From Spirochaetales bacterium (lineage in GTDB: Bacteria > Spirochaetota > Spirochaetia > JABMQR01), in the NCBI GenBank assembly GCA_023139255.1, contig JAGLNY010000091.1, positions 1 through 13,459 on the forward strand: a stretch of 13,459 nt of DNA. Reading direction: 5' to 3'. Under the pieces are notes generated by a model, which saw only the letters and a list, made by a program, of their open reading frames with translations, was not told where the DNA came from and did no database searches. Numbering within the stretch: position 1 is the first letter of the stretch; the number at the start of each line of letters is the position of its first letter. The translations under genes and the position numbers were made by a program. This document shows, piece by piece, positions 1 through 5,759 of the stretch.

Positions 1-525
1 AGATAAAACCTGATTCTCACCCGCAGGGCCAATAGCCAGAACCTGTGCCTCATGACCCATATTTTTTTTTAGAATATCCTGGGTTTGTATAGTATCTTTA
101 CCCCATAGATATTCTGCACTTTTTATCTGCACTCTACTATCTTTTATTTCGATATATGTTCTCTTTTCCGCTTTTCCCTGAATCATGATGGCATCGTAGC
201 CTGAAGCTTTCATCTGTGTTGCAAACCATCCTCCCAGAGTTGAATGAGTATACCATGGAAAGGGGTATGGGACTGGAGAGATCATGGACATCACAGTCCG
301 GCCTGAAGTCGGTGCTATAGTACCCGATAGAGGACCCGAAGATACTATTATTATATTATCCTCATCAAAGGGGCCTGCCTTTTTTGGAATATATTCCCAG
401 GCAAGACGGGCAGCAAGCATGCGTCCACCAATATATTTTTTGATGTATGGCAGCGTGCTGATTAACCGGATTTCCTTCGTAGATAAATTGATATAGAGAA
501 TATTTCCAACCCATCCAAAAATCAC
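1..525 (-). CDS. Aldehyde:ferredoxin oxidoreductase family protein, N-terminal part (cut by window edge)
   Basis: The first 175 codons of a tungsten/molybdenum-pterin aldehyde ferredoxin oxidoreductase (AOR family), with the rest outside the window. The family oxidises aldehydes to carboxylic acids and passes electrons to ferredoxin in the cytoplasm. The N-terminus shows the usual AOR_N pattern: a start resembling WVGNILYINLSTKEI, then IGGRMLAARLAWEYIP, a SSGPLSGTIAPTSGR segment and STLGGWFATQMKASGYDAIM, which belong to the cofactor-binding N-terminal domain. I chose a GTG start at 525-523: the family begins just before the WVGNILYINL-like strand, and an AAAGGGG ribosome-binding site overlaps the end of the upstream gene. 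It starts 4 nt after the ferredoxin stop, so the two are surely co-transcribed and probably translationally coupled. The catalytic C-terminal domains are not visible, so the substrate class is unknown. Confidence 0.88.
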   Translation of the reverse strand, partial: MIFGWVGNILYINLSTKEIRLISTLPYIKKYIGGRMLAARLAWEYIPKKAGPFDEDNIIIVSSGPLSGTIAPTSGRTVMSMISPVPYPFPWYTHSTLGGWFATQMKASGYDAIMIQGKAEKRTYIEIKDSRVQIKSAEYLWGKDTIQTQDILKKNMGHEAQVLAIGPAGENQVLS

Positions 526-529
526 TTGT

Positions 530-940
530 TTACCCCTTTAACACTATTGCACCAACAGGACAAACCTCAACACAAGCCGGACCTGCCTTTCGGTCAATAC
601 AAAAGTCACATTTTTGATATTTATTTCTATCCTCAATATATATTATTGCCTCAAACGGGCAGTTGAGTTTACAATTCCCACAACCGTTGCAAATATCCTC
701 ATCAATAACAACCGTCCCCGATTCATTCCTGTTCATAGCACCAGTGGGGCAGTTATCCATGCACTTTGGATTAGTACAATGCCGGCAAATGGTCATTTCA
801 ACCTTACGGTCTGCGACCCCCCTATGTATAGAAAGGCGCGCCTTTTGCAATACACTTTTGCCCTGCTCGTGAACCATTGAACAAGCTAGTACGCAGCTTT
901 GGCAGTATCTACATTTTTCTGTTATCGTTATTAATTTCAT
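530..940 (-). CDS. 4Fe-4S ferredoxin-type electron transfer protein (HycB/CooF/DmsB-like)
   Basis: A 136-residue iron-sulfur protein with sixteen cysteines in four groups: C10-C13-C16-C20, C52-C55-C60-C64, C84-C87-C90-C94 and C111-C114-C123-C127. In the DmsB/HycB/CooF family such groups bind four [4Fe-4S] clusters in a chain. There is no signal peptide or membrane segment, so it should be cytoplasmic. It is the first gene of a two-gene operon with the AOR-family enzyme 4 nt downstream, and most simply serves as that enzyme's electron acceptor subunit. Such small polyferredoxins are commonly encoded beside AOR genes. The ribosome-binding site is weak (an A-rich GAAAAA just before ATG). A GntR-type operator overlaps its promoter about 80 nt upstream. 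The cluster assignment is secure; the redox partner is inferred from position. Confidence 0.92.
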   Translation of the reverse strand: MKLITITEKCRYCQSCVLACSMVHEQGKSVLQKARLSIHRGVADRKVEMTICRHCTNPKCMDNCPTGAMNRNESGTVVIDEDICNGCGNCKLNCPFEAIIYIEDRNKYQKCDFCIDRKAGPACVEVCPVGAIVLKG

Positions 941-1017
941 TTTTTCAGTTTAAAACTCGCTTTTCACAAGATAAAGCTGGCTGAATAGTTATAATTTTTG
1001 TCTATTTACACATCTGC

Positions 1018-1056
1018 TTGTCTGACCATTCTAAGGTACATTAATTTACCTGTCAA
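1018..1056 (-). promoter_or_regulatory. Promoter with GntR-type operator (site A) for the ferredoxin-AOR operon
   Basis: Read on the minus strand, TTGACA (1056-1051) is followed by a 17-bp spacer and TAGAAT (1033-1028). The operator core is TTGTCTGACCA on the plus strand (1018-1028), a perfect match to TNGTNNNACNA, touching the last base of the -10 box and covering the expected start point near 1021. A bound repressor would block RNA polymerase. The downstream extension, GACAAGCAGATGTG on the minus strand, resembles the extension at sites B and G. Confidence 0.8.
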
Positions 1057-1106
1057 GCAGTTTATTATCCCACCTGTCCCACTTTGGCCTCTTTGCCTGA
1101 AAAAAT

Positions 1107-1148
1107 TTGACACATTAAAATTAGTATTATATACTAACGGACAGACCA
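1107..1148 (+). promoter_or_regulatory. Promoter with GntR-type operator (site B) for the SDR-M24-AllA-like operon
   Basis: TTGACA (1107-1112), 17-bp spacer, TATACT (1130-1135), then the operator core CGGACAGACCA at 1138-1148, which overlaps the expected start near 1142. The left half-site is degenerate (GGAC instead of GGTC). The 14 bases GACCAGCTGATATG (1144-1157) recur exactly at site G before the sulfatase gene. The promoter diverges from site A, with 50 bp between the two -35 boxes. The remainder of the 941-1280 intergenic stretch is leader sequence, and I see no further gene in it. Confidence 0.8.
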
Positions 1149-1212
1149 GCTGATATGTTGCAGGATATACTATTTTATGATACAAGAGGTATTGTTACAT
1201 AAAGATTGGACA

Positions 1213-1256
1213 TAGGCATCACGGGTTTGTTTTATGAGATTTCCCTGTGATGCCTA
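1213..1256 (+). other. Strong hairpin in the 5' leader of the first SDR gene
   Basis: The left arm TAGGCATCACGGG (1213-1225) pairs with the right arm CCCTGTGATGCCTA (1243-1256): 10 bp, one bulged A, then 3 bp, with a 17-nt loop. It lies between the predicted start near 1142 and the ATG at 1281, so it should be in the mRNA leader. It is followed by AAAGG rather than a T-run, so it is not a standard intrinsic terminator. It could be a leader control element, an mRNA-stabilising structure, or, as DNA, the binding site of a second dimeric regulator. The pairing is seen directly; any function is inference. Confidence 0.6.
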
Positions 1257-1280
1257 AAGGTTTCAACAAGAGAGGGTTTT

Positions 1281-2063
1281 ATGATAACTGACATTAAGAA
1301 GTTATTTAATTTATCAAATAAAGTTGCTCTTGTTACCGGGGGTGCGTCGGGACTTGGTAAAGGCATTGCTGAAGGATTTGCCCAGTATGATGCAAAGGTT
1401 GCAGTAGTTGATCTCAATAAAGAAGCAACAGAAAAGACAGTAAAAGGAATCAATGATATGGGAGGGCAGGCCTTTGGTTTGACTTGCGATGTGTCAAAAG
1501 TAGAAGACGTGTGGGGTGTTGTTGCGCAAGTTATAGATAAATTCGGTAAAATTGATATTTTACTTAACAGTGCAGGATTGGCCAAGCGTTCAAAAGCCGA
1601 GGAGATGACTGATGAGATGTGGAATACGGTTATAGATGTAAATTTAAAAGGAGCTTTCTTTTTTTGTAGGGCGGTTGGAAAAAAAATGATTGAACGGGGC
1701 AAAGGTGGAAGGATTATAAATATATCTTCTATTGCCGGCGTTGTTGGAGTTAAGACAGGTAATGTGAATTACGCAGCTAGCAAAGGTGGCCTTATTGCCA
1801 TGACACGTTGTCTGGCAATTGAATGGGCTCAACACAATATTCTTGTAAATACAATTGCACCGAGTCATACACGTACGCCTCTCATCGAAAAACTAATAAA
1901 AGAAAAACCTGAAATAGAGCGGCACTTTTTAAACAACATTCCCTTGGGAAGATTGGGCAATGTGGTGGATATCGTAGGACCGGCTATTTTTCTGGCATCC
2001 GAGGCTGCGTCGTTTGTTTCCGGGCACACTTTGCTGGTTGATGGGGGCCATACAGCAAGATAG
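1281..2063 (+). CDS. SDR family NAD(P)-dependent oxidoreductase
   Basis: A 260-residue classical short-chain dehydrogenase/reductase of normal length. The Rossmann motif TGGASGLG is at residues 19-26, the NSAG variant of NNAG at 96-99, and the catalytic set is N121, S150, Y164 and K168 (YAASK). D44 at the end of the second strand favours NAD(H) over NADP(H). The NIPLGRLG segment and the C-terminal GHTLLVDGG are typical of SDRs acting on sugars, sugar acids or polyols, such as KduD and gluconate 5-dehydrogenase. The exact substrate cannot be read from the sequence. It starts with ATG behind AGAGAGGG. It is first in an operon with the M24 protein 36 nt downstream and the AllA-like gene, under the site B promoter and a long hairpin-containing leader. 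The likely role is oxidation or reduction of a hydroxyl on a catabolic intermediate. Confidence 0.92.
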   Translation: MITDIKKLFNLSNKVALVTGGASGLGKGIAEGFAQYDAKVAVVDLNKEATEKTVKGINDMGGQAFGLTCDVSKVEDVWGVVAQVIDKFGKIDILLNSAGLAKRSKAEEMTDEMWNTVIDVNLKGAFFFCRAVGKKMIERGKGGRIINISSIAGVVGVKTGNVNYAASKGGLIAMTRCLAIEWAQHNILVNTIAPSHTRTPLIEKLIKEKPEIERHFLNNIPLGRLGNVVDIVGPAIFLASEAASFVSGHTLLVDGGHTAR

Positions 2064-2099
2064 GGTAATGCGAAATTATAAATTGAAAGGAGACATTCA

Positions 2100-3293
2100 A
2101 TGAGAATTTCACAGGAAAAAATTGATAGAATACAAAAAACCGTTATGGATGAGGGCTTTGATGTCCTTTTTACCCGTCTTACTGTAAATGCACTTTTTCT
2201 TACTGGCTATTGGGCCGGTAATGACGCGGTTGCAGTAATCTTTCCCTCAAAGGGAAGGCCAGTCTTACTCGTTGCAGAAACCGAATATGATAATGCTGCA
2301 GGAGAAGTCGACCAAACAAACCTGGACATAGAGACATACAGCTTCGAAAGCCTGGATGAATTGCGCGGCATTACAAACAGCATGGTAGTAAGTGCCTTAC
2401 CTGGTATTTTAAAAAGAATGGGAGTACTCAAGGGAGTTATTGGTATTGAACAGAGTGCAGAAGATGGAGCACTTCCCAGACTTATGGGTGATTTTAAATA
2501 TCCATCTGTACCAACATGGAACACCCTCAAAGATACTTTCCCAAATGCAAAGTTTAAAGATGCTACAAGCCTGATTAATAGATTGCGTATGATAAAAACT
2601 TCTGAAGAAATTGATGCAATAAAAAAAACAATTACGATTGCCTGTATGGGATTTGATGCCGCCCGAAAGGCAGTAAAGACGGGGATGACCGAGGCAGAAC
2701 TTTCTGCTGTGCTTGAGGCCGAAATACTAGGACAGGGAACCGGAAAGAATAATGTGGGATATTCTCGCGGATTTTCTTCCATATATGCAGGCTCAAGAAG
2801 CGCTACTCAGTGGACACACTGGGCATGTTCAACAGGCAGAATTATACAGGAAAATGAAATGGTTATCATGGAATTGGGATCAGTTTCAGATGGCTATTGG
2901 TGCGATTTAACACGACATGCCTGTGCGGGTAAGCCTTCAAAAAAGGCCAGGGAAATAATGCAAATAGTTCTTGAAGCCCAACACCGGGGAATTGCAGTTG
3001 CAAAACCCGGCGTTCCGGTCGGAGAAATTGATAGAACCTGCCATGACTACCTTGCACAAAAAGGATACGATCGGGAATATTTCCGTCATCCATGCGGACA
3101 TGGTGTAGGTTTTACTTATCACGAAGGTCCACCTGTTCATCAGGCCTGCAATATACTACTGGAACAAGGAATGTTACTGTGTGTTGAGCCTGGGGTATAT
3201 CTTCCAGGAGAATTCGGGATACGTACCGAAGATATGATCCTGATTAAAGAAGGAGGAGCTGAGGTCATATCCGATTATCCACATGCATTTTAA
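2100..3293 (+). CDS. M24 family (creatinase / Xaa-Pro peptidase fold) metallohydrolase
   Basis: A 397-residue protein with an N-terminal creatinase-type domain (about 5-150, including ALFLTGYWAGNDAVAV) and a C-terminal pita-bread domain (about 160-390). The five usual metal-ligand positions are E258 (in MELGS), D269 (in YWCDLTRH), H334 (GHGVG), E363 (VEPG) and E377 (RTED). The first ligand is normally Asp, so E258 is a conservative substitution, which I recall also being found in non-peptidase members such as ectoine hydrolase. No signal peptide. AAAGGAG precedes the ATG. Its operon neighbours are an SDR and a ureidoglycolate-lyase-like protein, which suggests hydrolysis of a small C-N-bonded metabolite rather than dipeptide turnover. 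That is inference; a plain Xaa-Pro dipeptidase remains possible. Confidence 0.88.
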   Translation: MRISQEKIDRIQKTVMDEGFDVLFTRLTVNALFLTGYWAGNDAVAVIFPSKGRPVLLVAETEYDNAAGEVDQTNLDIETYSFESLDELRGITNSMVVSALPGILKRMGVLKGVIGIEQSAEDGALPRLMGDFKYPSVPTWNTLKDTFPNAKFKDATSLINRLRMIKTSEEIDAIKKTITIACMGFDAARKAVKTGMTEAELSAVLEAEILGQGTGKNNVGYSRGFSSIYAGSRSATQWTHWACSTGRIIQENEMVIMELGSVSDGYWCDLTRHACAGKPSKKAREIMQIVLEAQHRGIAVAKPGVPVGEIDRTCHDYLAQKGYDREYFRHPCGHGVGFTYHEGPPVHQACNILLEQGMLLCVEPGVYLPGEFGIRTEDMILIKEGGAEVISDYPHAF

Positions 3294-3421
3294 GAATGAA
3301 TTGGGTAGAATTTTTCGGCTCCGATTACCCATTATATTTTAAGAATATCGGGGCATCCTGGATAGTTTCAGAGGAAACATCAGCAAGGATTCTTTATGGA
3401 AATTGTTCACAGGGGAAAAAT

Positions 3422-3952
3422 ATGCAAACTATCAAAATACAAAAACTTTCTATAGAAAAATTTGCCCAGTATGGTTTTTATGCGAATTTGCTTAATCCTT
3501 CCGGTCCTTCGCTGGGGGCATCTCCTAGTGAGTATTTTCGCGATATAATTCAACAGAATCTTGGCCCTGGTGTCAACACTGTATCCTATTCATGTTTTTT
3601 TTCAGAAGACCGGGAGTGGAAAATAGACACTGCAGAATATCATAATTACTGTACTGAGGCATGTATGCCGATAGACGCAGATTGTTTTATGTTTGTGGCC
3701 CCAGCTACAGCCGGCGGCAAATTTAAAGCGAATACAATGGAAGCTTTTTATATAGCAAAAGGGACGATGATAATTATAAAGCCCGGGATATGGCATTATG
3801 CGGTATTTCCTATAAATGCCAAATCTGTTTCCGTCTTTATTGGACTCCCGGAAAGGGTCTATGAAACTGATGCTTTCACATATCGCTTTAAAGAATCAGA
3901 GATCACAAGGGTAGAACCCTGGCAGGAAAATCGGGGGCTGCCTATGTCCTGA
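3422..3952 (+). CDS. Ureidoglycolate lyase (AllA)-like protein
   Basis: A 176-residue protein resembling the ureidoglycolate lyase family: the opening TIKIQKLSIEKFAQYGFYANLL, a central EACMPIDADCFMFVAPA strand pair (E79 onward), an EAFYIAKGTMIIIKPGIWH segment and W124-H125 followed by YAVFPI, matching the AllA GVWHxPL region. AllA releases urea and glyoxylate from ureidoglycolate. Distant homologues are a cupin-like fold used on other substrates, so the reaction here is uncertain. I chose the ATG at 3422: AGGGG sits 6 nt upstream and the family N-terminus begins there. The frame is open back to an ATG at 3296, 2 nt after the M24 stop, which would add 42 residues without family similarity and without a visible ribosome-binding site. 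Last gene of the operon, convergent with the GntR gene. Confidence 0.7.
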   Translation: MQTIKIQKLSIEKFAQYGFYANLLNPSGPSLGASPSEYFRDIIQQNLGPGVNTVSYSCFFSEDREWKIDTAEYHNYCTEACMPIDADCFMFVAPATAGGKFKANTMEAFYIAKGTMIIIKPGIWHYAVFPINAKSVSVFIGLPERVYETDAFTYRFKESEITRVEPWQENRGLPMS

Positions 3953-3957
3953 CCCTT

Positions 3958-3978
3958 CCCGTCTCCCGTCTCCCGTCT
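3958..3978. repeat. Three tandem copies of the 7-mer CCCGTCT
   Basis: Three perfect head-to-tail copies in the 39-bp gap between two converging genes, starting 5 nt after the stop of the AllA-like gene. No convincing terminator hairpin accompanies them. They are probably a small slippage-prone minisatellite; I see no coding or regulatory role. Confidence 0.75.
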
Positions 3979-3991
3979 CTCACCCCTCTAC

Positions 3992-4681
3992 CTATCGGGG
4001 GAGTTCAAGCAGTTCTTTTGTCCATTCCATATGATCTTCCATGGCTTTTACAGAAGTCTTCACATCACCCAGTGTAAGGGCATCCAGGATTGCTTGATGA
4101 ACCAATACTGACTTCTTCAACCCCTTTTCAGTAATAGCGGTATGAAGGCGTTCTTCATTAATAATTTGACGGGTTAGATTGAGAAATTCAATTAAAATCC
4201 CGTTTTTTGAGGCTTTAGATAGTATTTTATGAAACTGGTAGTCAAGATCAAGAAATAATCCGAACTCTTCAAAATTTAACGCTTTCATTTTTTCAAGAAC
4301 TGTTATACAGTCTGCCAGTTCTTTCTTCGTTATTACCGGTGCAACCAGGGTCATCATTCCTACTTCAATAATCCAACGTGCATCAAATAACTCTTTCAAT
4401 GACTGCTTGTTGCTGAAAACCCCGAGCTCTAAGGGTTTCCGGTATATTTTGTTGGAATCAGTAGAGACAAAAGTCCCTTTGCCTGCTTTTACTTCAACTA
4501 CACCAACCCCCTCCAGGGTTCTTAACGCTTCCCGCAGAGACGTTCTGCCAACTCCCAGAAAACCGGTCAGTCTTCTTTCTGAGGGTAGTTTGTCCCCTGG
4601 TTTCAGATCTTCCTGTATATATTGCATCAATTGTTCTATAATTGAGTCAGGTAATGTTACCTTCTTGGCTGGTTTTAGCAT
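3992..4681 (-). CDS. GntR family transcriptional regulator, FadR/FCD subfamily
   Basis: A 229-residue regulator. The winged helix-turn-helix covers about 8-72: LKPGDKLPSERRL at 26-38, recognition region VGRTSLREALRTLE at 44-57, wing KAGKGTFVS. The C-terminal FCD ligand-binding domain covers about 95-225. It shows the expected metal and ligand positions D147, H151 (DYQFHKIL), H195 and H217 (MEDHM), as in regulators sensing sugar acids and other carboxylates. FCD regulators bind TNGTNNNACNA-type sites and usually release DNA on binding their ligand. Seven such sites occur in this window, including one on this gene's own promoter, so autoregulation and control of the whole locus are inferred. 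AGGA lies upstream of the ATG. The gene diverges from the second SDR. Confidence 0.93.
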   Translation of the reverse strand: MLKPAKKVTLPDSIIEQLMQYIQEDLKPGDKLPSERRLTGFLGVGRTSLREALRTLEGVGVVEVKAGKGTFVSTDSNKIYRKPLELGVFSNKQSLKELFDARWIIEVGMMTLVAPVITKKELADCITVLEKMKALNFEEFGLFLDLDYQFHKILSKASKNGILIEFLNLTRQIINEERLHTAITEKGLKKSVLVHQAILDALTLGDVKTSVKAMEDHMEWTKELLELPR

Positions 4682-4707
4682 TTACTTTTCCTATAGATAT
4701 AGTCTTC

Positions 4708-4752
4708 TGGTCTGACAAGTAGAAAAGTACCATTTATTTATTTATTTGTCAA
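4708..4752 (-). promoter_or_regulatory. GntR gene promoter with autoregulatory operator (site C)
   Basis: On the minus strand: TTGACA (4752-4747), 17-bp spacer, TACTTT (4729-4724), then operator core TTGTCAGACCA (4718-4708), a perfect TNGTNNNACNA match 5 nt beyond the -10 box and over the expected start near 4717. The extension GAAGACT follows, as at sites D, E and F. The leader is about 37 nt. Confidence 0.8.
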
Positions 4753-4769
4753 TTCTTCACCCAAAAAAA

Positions 4770-4822
4770 GGTGCACGACAATAAAATTATTTCACCAATA
4801 AATAATTTTATTGTCGTGCACC
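4770..4822. repeat. Perfect 23-bp inverted repeat between divergent promoters
   Basis: The arms at 4770-4792 and 4800-4822 are exact reverse complements around the 7-nt loop CACCAAT. The GC-richer outer end (GGTGCACGAC) is followed by a T-run in both directions: T5 at 4824-4828 on the plus strand, and T7 on the minus strand opposite 4763-4769. The shape is that of a bidirectional intrinsic terminator, yet it sits upstream of two divergent promoters, not after a gene. Its centre (4796) is nearly the midpoint between the -35 boxes of sites C and D. It could be an insulating terminator, the binding site of a further regulator, or a small mobile relic. Confidence 0.9.
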
Positions 4823-4838
4823 CTTTTTGAATCGATAT

Positions 4839-4883
4839 TTGACAAGTAAATAAGAAGATTATATACTCATACGGGTCAGACCA
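4839..4883 (+). promoter_or_regulatory. Promoter with GntR-type operator (site D) for the second SDR
   Basis: TTGACA (4839-4844), 17-bp spacer, TATACT (4862-4867), then operator core GGGTCAGACCA (4873-4883) over the expected start near 4874. The extension TAAGACT follows. The segment 4838-4902 closely matches the lacZ promoter region at 7454-7517. Confidence 0.82.
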
Positions 4884-4912
4884 TAAGACTTGTTGGATAG
4901 TTGGGGATATAT

Positions 4913-5719
4913 ATGAAAAGATTGGATGGTAAAGTTGCCTGGATCAGCGGGGCCACTTCTGGAATTGGTGAGGCCGCGGCCCGTCTTTTTGCGGAAGAAG
5001 GGGCAAATGTTGTTATTGTAGGGAGAAGGACAGAAAAAGCTGATAAAATCTGTGCGGATATTCGTTCGTTTGGCGGCGAAGCAATGGTTTCAACCTGTGA
5101 TGTGGCTGTCCCAAAGCAGGTTGAAAGCTCAATACAGGCCGTGGTAGAAAAATGGGGGGGCATAGATATTCTTGTTAATAATTCAGGAATGGTTGACATG
5201 CGGATGCTGCATGAATATTCCATTGCTGATTGGGAAAAAGTAATGAATGTGAACGTACGCTCTATATATCTCTCCTTCCTGTATGCATATCCTTTCCTGA
5301 AGCAAAAGAAAAGAAGTTATGTGGTAAATATCGGATCCATCAGCTCTATGGTTGGTCAGGCAGGAACTCCTGTCTATGTCGCTTCAAAGCATGCAGTTTT
5401 GGGTCTAACTCGGTCCATTGCCCTGGATTATGCAGATATCGGTTTGCGTTGTAACTGTGTCTGTCCCGGAATTACCGATACTCCCATGCTTCGGGAGCAT
5501 ATGGGAAGTGGTACAAAAGGGGATGCGGCACTTCGCAAAAGATTAAGAAGAGTTCCTATGGGTGTGGCTTTGAGTCCCAAAGATGTTGCCCAGTCTATAC
5601 TCTATTTTTCTTGTGAAGATTCCACAGGTATTACCGGTACTTCTCTGGTAATTGATTGCGGATATCTGACCGCTGCCGAATGGGAATCTCCTGATTATAC
5701 AGCGTTTATGGGTAGTTGA
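4913..5719 (+). CDS. SDR family oxidoreductase (second SDR)
   Basis: A 268-residue classical SDR numbered from the ATG at 4913, which follows GGGGA at suitable spacing. A TTG at 4901 would add only four residues and is less likely. The cofactor motif SGATSGIG is at 12-19, NNSG at 89-92, and the catalytic residues are N114, S142, Y155 and K159 (YVASK). R38-R39 after the second strand suggest a preference for NADP(H), unlike the NAD-type first SDR. The C-terminal TGTSLVIDCGYLTA has the normal SDR pattern with an extended tail. It is a single-gene unit under the site D promoter, divergent from the regulator and convergent with the GH123-like gene 40 bp away. I infer a different redox step in the same pathway as the first SDR; the substrate is unknown. 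Confidence 0.9.
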   Translation: MKRLDGKVAWISGATSGIGEAAARLFAEEGANVVIVGRRTEKADKICADIRSFGGEAMVSTCDVAVPKQVESSIQAVVEKWGGIDILVNNSGMVDMRMLHEYSIADWEKVMNVNVRSIYLSFLYAYPFLKQKKRSYVVNIGSISSMVGQAGTPVYVASKHAVLGLTRSIALDYADIGLRCNCVCPGITDTPMLREHMGSGTKGDAALRKRLRRVPMGVALSPKDVAQSILYFSCEDSTGITGTSLVIDCGYLTAAEWESPDYTAFMGS

Positions 5720-5759
5720 TTATAGATTACAGAATACAATATGATCATTGAGCTTCCGG

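Noticed and set aside
284..496. 70-codon plus-strand open frame
   Set aside because: Lies wholly antisense to the AOR coding region, whose protein pattern is clear; no ribosome-binding site or family resemblance.
614..880. Plus-strand open frames opposite the ferredoxin gene
   Set aside because: Antisense shadows of a protein with sixteen correctly spaced cysteines.
1232..1702. 156-codon minus-strand open frame
   Set aside because: Antisense to the first SDR, which has all catalytic motifs; the translation is low-complexity and Ser/Phe-rich.
2207..2782. 191-codon minus-strand open frame
   Set aside because: Antisense to the M24 protein, whose metal-ligand positions are all in the plus frame.
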